Shown: positions 54,221 through 64,000 of the stretch, piece after piece
Position numbering within the stretch: position 1 is the stretch's first letter
How the letters are laid out: every line of letters starts with the position of its first letter
Source of the DNA: Aphelenchoides besseyi
Taxonomy: Eukaryota > Nematoda > Chromadorea > Rhabditida > Aphelenchoididae
Direction: 5' to 3'
DNA: 64,000 nucleotides
Assembly: GCA_024699855.1 (NCBI GenBank)
Contig: JAMPIQ010000001.1
Span: forward strand, 14,198,001 to 14,262,000
Made by a program: the position numbers and the translations under genes
Notes under the pieces: generated by a model
Seen by the model: the letters and a program-made list of their open reading frames with translations, nothing else
Told to the model about the DNA's origin: nothing
The model's database searches: none

Positions 54221-54713
54221 TTAATTGCCGTTGGACGATAGGTCACTTGAATGCATATGACTGGTCGTTTTGGACGATGGTGGAAGCGGTTGTTGTGGCT
54301 CAAAGATTGTTGGGTATGAAGCCATTTGTCTGAGCAAAAGCTCATTTGCCAATGACTCTCGTCCAGCGTTGAATGCATGAACTTTTAAAATGAAGATAAG
54401 TTTAATACATTAATTCAACTAACTTTGTGACTCCGCAATTTGGACTCTTGTTTTCAGCTCCGACGTTTCCTTTTGGAGCTTTTTGATACACTTTCGAGCA
54501 TGCCCCAATATATCCGCCTGCTGCATTGGTATTTCGTGATTGGGCTCAATGTCTTCGACAATACTGCGAAGATTTTGTAACTCCTTATGTAGTCGTCGAA
54601 GGCAAATCGCTTCGTGATTGGTTTTACTTATCTTAAAGAAATTCAACAGAAATCATATTTACACTTACCTTTGATTGTGGCTCCTCGTTAAACTCATTTT
54701 GACGCTTAGACAT
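54221..54713 (-). CDS. HES/REF-1-like bHLH transcription factor
   Basis: Exons 54669-54713, 54424-54631 and 54221-54381 join in phase into 137 residues. Exon 2 encodes a helix-loop-helix: HEAICLRRLHKELQNLRSIV, a short loop, then MQQADILGHARKCIKKLQKE, closely resembling the second helix of Hairy/E(spl) proteins (KADILE-type). Exon 3 begins HAFNAGRESLANELLLRQM, which fits the start of an Orange domain. The C-terminus is Ser-rich with no WRPW. The basic region is weak, so DNA binding may need a partner. Family members repress transcription downstream of Notch or in cell-fate choices. The TATA-like TATATATA lies near 54765. Confidence 0.65.
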
Positions 54714-55415
54714 GTCGGCTACCACTAGACTTTAGGACTTAGTGTCGACTACTAGCTGAGGTTTATATATAGCCTTGGATCTATCAGTTAAAACGTCTCC
54801 GATCAACCGGATCAATTATTAAGACTGCGAGGTATGTTTATTTCGAATTCTTAGTAGTCGCTTACAAAGACCAAACTGCGTCACAAAGATTGTCGGTCAT
54901 CGGTTACATTGCTGCTGCGAGTTATGATTCCCACGCCGGGTTGATTAAAAGACGATTGAGTTACACAACAATAGCAATTGGGGCGTAAATTTGAAAGTAA
55001 AGATTAGTGACTGTTACGTAACTAAAAGAATGCCCGACGGGAGTTCTTTCCAGCGTTGTATCCTCCAGCTGATTGCGTCCTTTTTCAAATCATCGTCTTA
55101 GAATATCATGGGATTGGTCAACATGGTCGCGACCATCTCCATTGAGGTAGCACGTTTGAACATATTCAAGCATTTTCTTAAACAAGAATGAGTGACTGTG
55201 GAAGTAGTTGATTTTCTTATGGTTGACGATTCTGAAGAGCTCATAAAACTGATATATCCAAATGACCTCTTGGTTCTGAAATCAAACCCGTTTATCTGCT
55301 GTTTGTAAGCTATAAAAATTTTGAACTTAGTGATCGCCAATTGAGATCACATCTGCAATTGACTCTTAAAGATTGTAATCCAATGAATTTTGTTTTACTG
55401 GTGACATCTCACGAG
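54714..55415. other. bHLH upstream region and spacer
   Basis: The part up to about 55160 has diverged homology with 8258-8767. No coding exon recognised. Confidence 0.4.
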
Positions 55416-55419
55416 ATCG

Positions 55420-55905
55420 ATGGCGAAATACGAAGAAGTTGATTGGCTGCTTGGTTCGGATTTAAGAAGATGAGCGACATGCTCAAGAAGATGACCGATG
55501 CCGAACTTCGAGCCCAACTTTTCATATCGACAATTCTTCCCGCACTTAACACGTAGCGGAAAGGTGGACGATGCAAAAAACCGAACGGACGAAACTCAGG
55601 ACCACGCAACGAGCGATGGAATGACGGATCTTGGGCATCAGTTTGAAAGACCACATTTCAAGTACAAGCATCAGAGACACAAACCCAATTCAAAGCCGCC
55701 GCTGACAAGGCCATGAAGCGAAAATTTTCGTGGGCGGGATACGTGGCAAGACGCACGGACAACCGGTGGACCACAAGAACGATCTACTGGTGGCCCTACA
55801 ATATCGAGCGGACTGCTGGACGACCACCCGACCGATGGCAAAAGAATATGGACAAGGGTGGCAACAATTGGCTCACGACCGAACGCAATGGAAAGGAATA
55901 GTTGA
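55420..55905 (+). pseudogene. 3' end of a non-LTR retrotransposon reverse transcriptase ORF
   Basis: Frame-broken sequence matches the C-terminal region of worm non-LTR (RTE/LINE-type) polymerases: MTDAELRAQLFISTILPAL, DLGHQFERP/SLKDHISS-type middle, then WAGYVARRTDNRWTTR, YWWP and GRPPDRW. Frames change at least twice. No endonuclease or upstream RT motifs are present, consistent with the 5' truncation typical of LINE insertions. Confidence 0.75.
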
Positions 55906-56058
55906 ATTATTTGCAAGAGAACATCTTTATAATTTTTGTTAAATTGAATAAATCTTTGTAGTGACATCAAGAAGCAGTTTACGAAAAGTAATTGGGTGCC
56001 CTTCAAATGCCACCCACGCGTTTTTGTTGTGGTCCACTTCTCGTGATCGTGCTTGTGT

Positions 56059-56131
56059 GGCCGCGTGGCGCAATGGATAACGCGTCTGCCTACGGAGCAG
56101 AAGATTGTCGGTTCGAATCCGATCGTGGTCG
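56059..56131 (+). tRNA. tRNA-Arg (anticodon ACG)
   Basis: 73 nt fold as a cloverleaf: acceptor GGCCGCG pairs with CGTGGTC (two G-U pairs), D arm, anticodon stem TCTGC/GCAGA with loop CTACGGA (ACG at 56092-56094), and T loop GTTCGAATC. No intron. Confidence 0.95.
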
Positions 56132-56290
56132 AGCATCTTTTTTGCAAACGAAACTCATTTCTTTCGAATATTTTTCAATTAAACATAACTGTCGTTCATC
56201 AAATTTCTTTTCATTGACAACTAAATAAACGTTCAAAAGTAAATTCTAAATAAAGTAATCAACTTTTGAAATGTAAAAATGTCAAAACAT

Positions 56291-56362
56291 TGAAGCTGAT
56301 GGGGGTCGAACCCACAATCTTCGGATTCGAAGTCCGACGCCTTTCCATTAGGCCACAGCTCC
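56291..56362 (-). tRNA. tRNA-Arg (anticodon TCG)
   Basis: 72 nt on the minus strand: acceptor GGAGCTG pairs with CAGCTTC, anticodon loop CTTCGAA (TCG, at 56328-56330 on the plus strand) and T loop GTTCGACC. It reads CGA codons. It lies convergent to the ACG isoacceptor, 159 bp away. Confidence 0.93.
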
Positions 56363-56735
56363 GACGACCGAAGTGCACAGCAAGTCGATTTTAGTTTTTT
56401 GTTTTTCTCAGTGAGATCGAAGCTTGAAATTTTGTATCTTGGTGGCTTATGTTCTGCGAAAGGAGCACTTTCATGAGAGAACCACTGTACCGATTTTGTG
56501 ATTTTTGGACCATTGAACTTGACATAATCACAAAGGTACTGCAAATTTCTATTTGGCTTGGGACTGTCAGGAATACTTTTGTTTCACCATCTAGCGAATC
56601 GAGATCAGGTGCTAGTAAAGAGAATTGTAAGTTCGACATTACGGCTGTTTATTTTATCCACTTCATTGATAAGTTGTATTCAAAACTTAATCGTTTATTC
56701 TATATAGATCTCGTGACCAAAGTTTGACAACTAAT

Positions 56736-58268
56736 CTACGGATAAGACGTGATTGCTGGAGATATTCTTTTAGGGCACTGAAATCTTATCAACAATTACT
56801 CGAAAGAAACAATCAACATACCGGACAATATGTAGCATCGCGTCCCGGAGCACCAGGAAATCCAACTGAAATGTTTTAATCAAATCTGTTCGTAAACACG
56901 AACAAACCTTCACCCATAGCTCCAACTTTGCCAGAAATTCCACGTTCACCAATAGGACCCATCACCCCGACAGAGCCTTCTAGCCCCGGCGCGGCATCAT
57001 TTCCTGGCTCACCGCTGGAACCAACGGGTCCAACGGCTCTAAAAAGCGTTTAGAATGCATCATCTCATCGAAGATCTCACCCCAAAGGTCCTTTTGGCCC
57101 AGGAATTGGAGTCGATCGTGTTCCCGAATCACCAATTGGTCCGGGCTTGAATCACTTGATTAATGTGTTGCTAATCAAAATAAATTACCTCTCCAGGTGG
57201 ACCAGTAACTCCAATCGGGCCAATATCTCCAAGCTACAAATTTCGAATAATTCAAGTCATTTGAACGAAATAACCGGTCCACGTTCTCCTCGATTGCCTA
57301 TCTTGCCATTTACTCCTCTAGGTCCCGGCTAAATGAAGGTCGTTGTTTCTTCCAACATCAAGAACTTACCAGTCCAATTGTTCCCGGATTTCCAATAGGG
57401 CCTTGCTAAAATCACGATACTCTTTAGCATCAGGTAAACAGAAAAACCTCTCCCGGTGGTCCAATTTCTCCCGCTGGACACTAAAATGATTTGTTTGATT
57501 GGCGTTCACAACTCTCAAGTTACTTGTATACAATTGCCTATTCCGTAATCGTTTAGATGCAAATCGACGCTAGTTCCTGGTTTGCCGGGAACTAAACTAC
57601 AAGATAAAATGGAATTGCAATTGAAACAAACTTCCGGCTTCTCCGTTCTCTCCATTCACTCCGTTCTAAACATTCAATAATACTCAACTCTTTCAACGTT
57701 TTTAAACTTCTCCAGGCGGTCTGAAACTAGATTGAATGTGGTTTGTTAAGAACTCTTACCCGGGTTTTCCAATTGGACAATTGTTTGGTCGCGCACAATC
57801 TGCATATTCGAACACATTGAAATGGATTTGATTTCCACTTACTGCATTGATTAGTTGGAGGCGCTTGAGAGCCCTTGTATCCATTGCTCATTTTTGCCGT
57901 TGCATAGGGATTTTGAGCTCGAGGTGGAGACTTTGGAGCTGACGCTGAGGTCCGATACGCGTTTTGTACATTTCGAATGTTTGCAGCATTATTGTGACGT
58001 TTATGTCTATTAAAAATTGAATCGAAGGCATCTTGCCGTCGGAAACTCATCATTTCGCCCCACGCAGCATTAGCGTAATTCTGTAATCATCGTTTTAATA
58101 TCACATATTTCATTCACTGACCTGAAATTCTGACATTTCGTTCATCGATTCCGCGTAAAGTTGGTTGATATCTCTGGCTAAATGCAAAAGTGCAAAGAGC
58201 ACTACAGAGAGAAGCACGGTTGTGCTTCCGACGGCAAACTTTAAACCGATAATCGTTGGAGTTGTCAT
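56736..58268 (-). CDS. cuticle collagen with many small Gly-X-Y exons
   Basis: The ATG at 58268 starts MTTPTIIGLKFAVGSTTVLL, a nematode cuticle-collagen N-terminal membrane domain, followed by SMNEMSEFQ/NYANAAWGEMMSF (collagen N domain), a basic linker with RHKRH processing-type site, Cys-bounded NCPIGKPG, then interrupted Gly-X-Y repeats to GFPGAPGRDATYCP and a short tail. I count about 14 exons. Consecutive triple-helix exons measure 33 nt (57448-57480), 36 nt (57371-57406), 54 nt (57275-57328) and 45 nt (57189-57233). Cys pairs flank the repeats as in other cuticle collagens. Most worm collagen genes have only one to three exons. Minus-strand TATTTAAA is near 58301-58308. Confidence 0.85.
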
Positions 58269-58309
58269 TGAATACAAATCAAAAAGCATTCAATTGACGC
58301 CTTTAAATA

Positions 58310-59060
58310 CGATCCCCTAAGGCTTCAATCGAGCAATCCAGAACCGAGACGGATTTCGAGTGTAGAAGCGCAAACGTTGTCGGAAGTCGTGAATTAAGTG
58401 TACGAATCGAGAAGCGTTCAATCGTAAGATTATTGTTCTTATTAGTTTTCGTGCATTCGTTCTAACCAGAATGCAAGTTGGATAATTGGTCCGATAAGTC
58501 GAGAATAGGAATCTCCATTGCTTTTTAGGTCATTTGTTTATAATTAGCTGGTTACACGAATTACAAGTTTGTTCAAGCAATCGAAATATTCAGACACCAA
58601 AGAACACGCGTTATCGGCTGTGTAAACGGAAGTTATGAAACCGAGTCAACAACTTTTTTAGCAAAGATATTAATCAAATAGCAATGAATAAGCATCTGTT
58701 GTTACTTGTCTTAAGACTCTTAAATCTTATTACTCATCGACGAACTGATTGAAGCTTCCGGTTCTCTTGCGCACTTTGCTCTTCCGTTCAGTGACTCATC
58801 AACCACTTCAATGGGCACATTTCGCACGTTTCTCGACTTTTTCGCCTCCCCCTTTTTAATCGCATCGCAATTTTTTGTTGCGCTCTTGAGGCGTATGTTT
58901 GTTTGCAAAGTTCATTGACGATGGAACTCGATTGTGAGCGCAAATTCTCCTCACGGTTTATAAGATTAACGCACGAGTCCGTTGATTCAAACATTCGTCC
59001 AAACCTCCGACCATAACCACTTTGATTCTCAATTAGCTCTTCAGCAAAACCGTGCACATC
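58310..59060. other. intergenic region between collagen and a small secreted gene
   Basis: A minus-strand open frame at 58788-59072 (95 codons, basic, with CEMC) has no family match or splice support. The right end (to 59064) is probably the 5' leader exon of the next gene. Confidence 0.35.
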
Positions 59061-59063
59061 AAA

Positions 59064-59420
59064 AGTAAGCAACTTAACGAATCTCTTAATTGATACAACT
59101 TTTTAGTGTCCGTTCGATCGTTTTTTGTTGTCATTTCACTTCTTGTTCTTGTTGGCCAATCTGCCGATGCGATGAGTTTGCATGTTCCTGAGAGCCGTGA
59201 ATTCGACGACAGTGCAAATGTTCGATCAAAACCGGGTGTTATTTCGATTCCGTTGACGGCCGTTCAATCGCCTTACATACGCGGTCCGATGATCGAGAAA
59301 ATGGAATATGATCCGGTGAAAGATGTAACACACGTATGGTCAATGAAAGATGGAAGTTACGATCTACCAGGAAACCATATCAAAGCCGGTCGACATTTGC
59401 GTCGTGACGTTCATAATTAA
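59064..59420 (+). CDS. small secreted protein with start codon split by an intron
   Basis: The leader exon ends ..ATCAAAA at 59064. A 42-nt intron (59065-59106, GTAAGC..TTTTAG) follows, and exon 2 begins TGTCCG at 59107. Splicing creates ATG from A plus TG, opening 104 residues that begin with a good signal peptide (MSVRSFFVVISLLVLVGQSADA). No ATG in the exon itself lies before the hydrophobic core. The mature part (MSLHVPESREFDD, GVISIPLTAVQSPYIRG, KAGRHLRRDVHN) is unknown to me. Trans-splicing of a leader at the same acceptor would remove this start, leaving MSLHVP. AATAAA is near 59467. Confidence 0.6.
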
Positions 59421-59834
59421 CCTATTAGTTATTTGCACACCGTTTGTTTATTGTAAATGTGCACATCAAATAAACAAATCTCAATAAGAAGATCTAGTTT
59501 ATTGACAAAGTTAACAAAATGATTTACACTTTCGTATTTTAACTCGCTTGCACGATTAACGACCGCTCTAAACGTTTACGATTGTTCATGCTGACAAAGA
59601 TCAGATGGAAAATGAAGACCTCAAGTTTCACTGTTCGACAACGATCAGCGCTGTGGTAGTAAAATATACGATTGCATCGAGTAAAATCTCCAACTGGTTA
59701 CAAGTTCATGTTACTCAAGACCATAAAACACGACAACGAAGGCAATAAACTCGTTGGGATTTGACTCGAATACTCAGAACAGTGTTCTCGTTCGTTCGAT
59801 GAGTTGCATTTTCCATTAAGTTCTCTTGTCACAA
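59421..59834. other. spacer upstream of the P450
   Basis: No exon recognised. It holds the 3' UTR of the small secreted gene and the presumed P450 promoter. Confidence 0.4.
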
Positions 59835-61855
59835 ATGGCAGTTACTGTGTTCGTTTTCGTTGTTCTTGTTGTCATCTTTCTGTTTTATCATTTGCTTTAC
59901 AAGCGACTGGGACTTCCACCCGGTAAGCGAAGTTGCCAAAGAGCATTATCACACCTTTCAGGTCCCATTCCTGTGCCGTTTGTGGGCAATACTTTGGCTT
60001 TGAATGTCAGTGGTCGTTGGGAGTATCAGTTTTTGAAGTGGAAGAAACGTTACGGCAAAATTTTCACTTACTGGGTCGGAGAACTTCCAATCGTTGCGGT
60101 CAACGATTATGAGCTGTGTGTCAAGCTTTTCGTTCACGAGGCTGATGCATTTGCCGATCGATGTGCTCCCGAACATTTTCTGAGGTACACACGTGAAGGA
60201 GCTGTTTCGGGAGTGGTTAGTGAATTCGTACGGGATCGTTGATCTCTAAGTTTAGATTTTCACATCAAATTATTTGTGGCAAGGTATTTTGAAAGGTTGT
60301 CGTAGCTTATGATTTCGAATTTCAGATCAAAGACGTTTTGCATTGAGAGTTTTGAAAGATTTTGGTTTTGGTGGAAAAGCATTGCAAGATAAGGTGAGTA
60401 TTTTCCAAGAAAGTTCAGAAGAAAATCGTGTAGATTCTCGACGAAATCCGAGGTGTAATGGAGAATGTAAACGAAGAAATAGCGGCCGGTCAACTGGAAC
60501 ATGATTTGCATCGACAAACTGATCTTGCAGTTGGTTCAGTAATCAGCAGCATGCTATTCGGAATAAAATTCAATCAAGTGAGTTAAAGTAGAAATGAATC
60601 TGCTCATTACTTTCAGGACAACAAAGAAGAATTCTATCGTTTGAAGAGTCGGACCACACAGATTATCCGCAGTTTTACTGATCCAATCATTGGTGTTGGG
60701 CGATTTAACAAGCACTTTTTTGACGTAACATATTTCTATTGCAAGAGTGTGATTGAAGCCTTTGCTGATGTTTACGCGTTTTTGGACAAGCAGATTCAAG
60801 AGCGATTGTCGCACAACGATTTCACCGAAGACATGCATCCCCGTGACTACATCGACGCCTTTTTCATCGAACGAGCCAAACTGGAACGTACGGGTGGAAA
60901 TGCTGCAGCGTTTTACACGTGAGTTATCAGTTCGCACAACAACTTCCTCCAACCTTTAGAGTCCCACAGTTGAAAGGAATGACATTTGATTTGTTTTTTG
61001 CTGGTCAAGTAAGTTTCTTGCACGCGCAAACTGGTGGAGAAGTCGGTCTTTCGACTTGGTTTCAGCTGTGAACATCAATGCATAGCGTTTCCGCGTTTTA
61101 GTTTTCATACACTGACATTTAATCATAAAGCAGTAAATGAAATGAGAAGTAATTTCTTATTCAGGAAACTCTAAGTTCAACTTTGACGTGGATCTTCGCA
61201 TTTCTAATTACATCACCGCAAATCCAACAGAAGTTGCATGAAGAACTTGACAGAGAAATCGACGGCGATCGTTTGATCACGATGGCTGACAAACCAAAAC
61301 TCCATTACTTGCAAGCGGTCATTGCGGTAGACAACTCAATGAGGACTTGTATTATTACCGTCTTTAGGAAGGTCAACGAAAAGCGAACATTTTTTCGCAA
61401 AATGTTCTTCGAGAAGCATCACGGGACATCAAAATCGATGGTCTTTTGATTCGAAAAGGAACGTGTATTATTCCTCAGATTTCATCCATTCACTATGATC
61501 CAGAAGTGTTCGAAGATCCCGAAACTTTCAAACCGGAGCGTTTCATTGATGAAAACGGAAAATTCAAGAAACTCGACGCCTTGATTCCCTTCAGTTTGGG
61601 AAAACGGTCGGTGAGATGAACGTGATTAACAAGAACATCTTTTCAGTGTATGTCTTGGAGAGACTTTTGCTCGAACCCAACTCTTTCTTTTCGTTGCCAA
61701 TCTTTGTAACCAATACGAGGTAATGAATTCGTGAGTATTGTGATTTCGTTGTTTAGCTGTTGCCAGCCAAGCAATCCCCCGTCTTGAAACGCTATCCAAC
61801 GGCCGGAGCCAACGGCATGTGTTCGTACAAATGTCGTATTCGACGTCGATTCTAA
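59835..61855 (+). CDS. cytochrome P450, CYP2-clan type
   Basis: Eleven exons (59835-59922, 59962-60215, 60256-60283, 60326-60393, 60434-60577, 60617-60918, 60960-61008, 61165-61326, 61368-61606, 61647-61719, 61757-61855) join in phase into 501 residues. It is a heme monooxygenase of the endoplasmic reticulum, probably for xenobiotics or lipids. An N-terminal anchor (VFVFVVLVVIFLFYHLLY) precedes the proline hinge PPGPIPVPFVGN. The C-helix W...R is in LWQDQRRFAL, the I-helix is FFAGQETLSST, the K-helix ExxR is EGQR, PERF is in FKPERFID, and the heme Cys is in FSLGKRVCLGE. A 28-nt microexon (60256-60283) supplies the C-helix Trp. Worm CYP33/CYP34-type genes are likely relatives. Confidence 0.92.
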
Positions 61856-61871
61856 AGCAAATATTCGGCTT

Positions 61872-63169
61872 TCAATTTCGTAGAGAAATCTTATTCAAGA
61901 ACTCGCTAATCCCCCTCATCAGTTTATTTGATTTTTGAACAACTGAAAGTAAACTTCCGCATAATTCTGATTCGACAACCATTCGTCGATTCTTCGATTG
62001 TTTTTTAATCGAAATATTAAAATTAGGATTGGTACGCCACTTAAGTAGAACGATTTGCACTAAACTGAACGTTTAACTGCCTAGTGCGCTAACTTACCAT
62101 GCTAACGACCTGAAGAGTTTGAACTTTTTGTTGATGTTCGAAGTCCAATGTATAATAGCTGGAGAAAATGACTATCATTGTGTAGATAAAATAGGCAGTC
62201 GCGTGTATAATCGAGAACGGAATGATCAATCGCATACTCACTTGTGTTTCTTGTAATCGAAATTTCGTGGACAGATTGTATCCTTGTAGTTTGCTAAATA
62301 GAAGTCGATTAAAAGGCGATCTGATTGCCACACCATTTCATTCGTTTCCATCTAAAAGTTTAGAATCTAATCTCATTGATGCTTGGAACCTCTTCCTACG
62401 TAACATAATAAATCATAACATCGAGAATCGCTGTACACAAGTCAGATGCCGATAAAATGCTTATGGAAATTAGAATGACAGCCGAATTGTTCTCGTTGGA
62501 GTTGGCTAAACAGTAAGACCGCTTGTCTACGAAATTGTCGTCTCCGAAGATTAACAAAGTCATAAGACCCGCGACAGTGATCTTTAAAAAAGTTTTCAAA
62601 AAGAACCCATTACTCAAATTACCATAAAGAAGACCATGAGTTGTCCGAACAATAACTCGTGTTTGATTTCTTTTGTAAATGTCACTCTTGCTCGATCCGA
62701 TGTTAAAGCGACGTGAAAGAGATTGAAGCCGATGAAAGCGTACGTGACTGGTACTCGAAAGAACAAGCAACTTATCGGCTTCCAAGAGAAGTGGCAGAAG
62801 TTCCCGATGAAAGTGAGTTGTAAAAACTTAAAGTATAAGTGCAGAAGAAGAGAGAATCCTATACCAACAAAATAGAATCCAATTCCAACTGATCCAATCA
62901 ACTTAACGACTTCAATGATACGGACGTTTATTTCAACTCACTTTCAAGCTTGGATTCACAATTGCGGCGATTTTCCGAAACCATCGAGTTCGAATTAAGT
63001 AGATCATGGACACAATAGACAGCAGATCGAAGAGAATCTCAAGCCATTGAATGAGCTGAACGTGAAAAAAACTGTGCAAACGAGTTGCCTCACCGCACAA
63101 ATCGACATCAACATTCGTTTCGTTGGCAATATTGTTCGTATCATCGTATAAGATACTCAGCTCAAACAT
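61872..63169 (-). CDS. serpentine (7TM) chemoreceptor, SRA/SRAB-like
   Basis: At least five exons on the minus strand. From the ATG at 63169: MFELSILYDDTNNIANETN (extracellular, Cys in VDLCGEA), WLEILFDLLSIVSMIYLIR, then SVGIGFYFVGIGFSLLLHLY, PVTYAFIGFNLFHVALTSD, FLKTFLKITVAGLMTLLIFG, CLANSNENN, VILISISILSASDLCTAIL, LSTKFRLQETQVSMRLIIPF (the loop typical of SRA receptors, YQ-xEN-like) and YFIYTMIVIFSSYYTL. The C-terminal exon frame (VLLKWRTNPNFNISIKKQ) is less certain. Exact exon ends were not all resolved. Confidence 0.65.
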
Positions 63170-63628
63170 CTTTAATATGATGTAGGCATATTCAAAAATT
63201 GAAGTCAAATTTAAAGCCAAGCGTTCGTGTTTGCGTCGAAGCTTTCGAATTTCATTCGCTCAGAAATTCAAGCAGGTGATTTTGTTCAAGATTGTGGATT
63301 GAATTAGAGACATTATGTTTTGATTGACTATCGTATTTCTACACGTAAGCTGAAATAGAATTGACGAGCACAATTGTTCTAAGAATTGGAGGTTCCAGCT
63401 ATTCTGTTCGATCAATGAGCTTTGTTTGAAGGTAAAGCGAATCTTTCATTCCATCAATTTTGATTCAAGCAAACTATCAATCGGATACACTTCAACGGAA
63501 ACTATTCTGCAGCTGCTGAAGTACAAACATACGCTAAAAACCAATTGATCTTTTGTTTATTTGATCCCAACAAATTGTACGGATATAAAGAAAGTTCTCA
63601 CCGATGGTCATCATACAGTTGGCGAAGA
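63170..63628. other. divergent intergenic region
   Basis: Between a minus-strand receptor and a plus-strand pepsin-like gene. No coding exon or RNA recognised. Confidence 0.4.
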
Positions 63629-64000
63629 ATGACATCTTTGTCAATTATCATTCTTTTCTTCCTTGTTCTAACCATAGTGATCGTTGAGTCTAGCAGTAAC
63701 CATCACAAACATCGGCATAATAAACTTCATCAAAGAGCTCATCGATCTAATGGACGTCATAGAACCGTCAATAAAGGTAAGTTATCATTGTGCAAATGAG
63801 TCCAACAATCAATTTCGATTAGCTGCTGCAAAAAAGACAAAGGACGATGGATTTGTGGTTATGAAACTGCAAAACGAACAAGACGTGATTTTTCGAAGTA
63901 AGCAAACTTTTTAGATCTTACAACATAATTTTCAGCCACACTCAATATCGGAAGCCCAATGCAGACAATTGAATCAGTCTTTCACACGGGATGCATTTTC
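63629..64000 (+). CDS. pepsin-like (A1 family) protein, 5' end, first catalytic motif altered
   Basis: Exons 63629-63776, 63823-63897 and 63936 onward join in phase and run off the window. The signal peptide (MTSLSIIILFFLVLTIVIVE) is followed by a His/Arg-rich propeptide (NHHKHRHNKLHQRAHR). Exon 3 reads TTLNIGSPMQTIESVFHTG, which aligns with the A1 peptidase start (IGTPPQxFxVxFDTGS); the catalytic Asp is His and the next Ser is Cys. The second half lies outside the window, so the other Asp cannot be checked. This is the third A1-type gene in the window with a damaged DTG. Confidence 0.7.

Larger units (their letters stand above)
51639..54296. repeat. duplicated unit D, copy 2
   Basis: Direct copy of 5337-7997, with weaker homology continuing to about 55160. 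In this copy both genes are intact. Confidence 0.9.

Noticed and set aside
1..64000. CRISPR arrays, bacterial operons, ribosomal RNA genes or an integrated bacterial segment.
   Set aside because: No regularly spaced short repeats, no Shine-Dalgarno-led gene runs and no rRNA sequence were seen. Spliced eukaryotic genes occupy the whole window.

Overview
The window is nuclear DNA from a nematode. Introns are very short (mostly 35-60 nt, GT..AG with TTTCAG/TTTTAG acceptors), and polyadenylation signals are AATAAA. The gene families are worm-typical: a cuticle collagen, a major-sperm-protein (MSP) domain protein, a transthyretin-like protein and six loci of serpentine chemoreceptors. Reconstructed proteins did not match any species I can name, so I give no species. 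Exon structures below were assembled by hand from splice sites, phase and protein continuity.

Layout. 1-1000 is a decayed Tc3-like transposase. 2586-3435 is a retropepsin-like gene, followed directly by an apparently intact Tc1/mariner element with 201-bp inverted repeats (3674-5189). 5337-19060 is a duplicated domain: unit D (a two-domain basic-secretory-protein-like gene plus a HES-like bHLH gene, here both damaged), then units A-B-A-C. A is a Leu/Gly-rich secreted protein, B holds a chemoreceptor, a coiled-coil protein, an unrecognised 430-aa protein and an MSP protein, and C is an SH2-like gene. 19060-41414 is single copy: a Polinton/Maverick polymerase fragment, a class 3 aldehyde dehydrogenase, two pepsin-like proteins without normal catalytic motifs, a chemoreceptor, a 4.1-CTD protein, a short UTP6, two poorly understood degenerate loci, a small secreted gene, a chemoreceptor, a legumain, two more chemoreceptors and a transthyretin-like protein. 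41415-50715 repeats 9766-19060 almost base for base, and 51639-55160 repeats unit D with intact genes. 55420-64000 is single copy: a non-LTR retrotransposon tail, two tRNA-Arg genes, a many-exon collagen, a small secreted protein, a cytochrome P450, a chemoreceptor, and the 5' end of a third pepsin-like protein.

Themes. The content is mostly extracellular or environment-facing: secreted proteins, peptidases and peptidase look-alikes, chemoreceptors, a P450 and an ALDH. Repeated loss of catalytic residues is striking. All three pepsin-like proteins have an altered DTG motif, and the first of the two BSP domains has lost HExxH. Recent duplication followed by breakage is the other theme. Several copies differ by homopolymer indels or TGG-to-stop changes, so sequencing or assembly error has to be excluded before biology is inferred.
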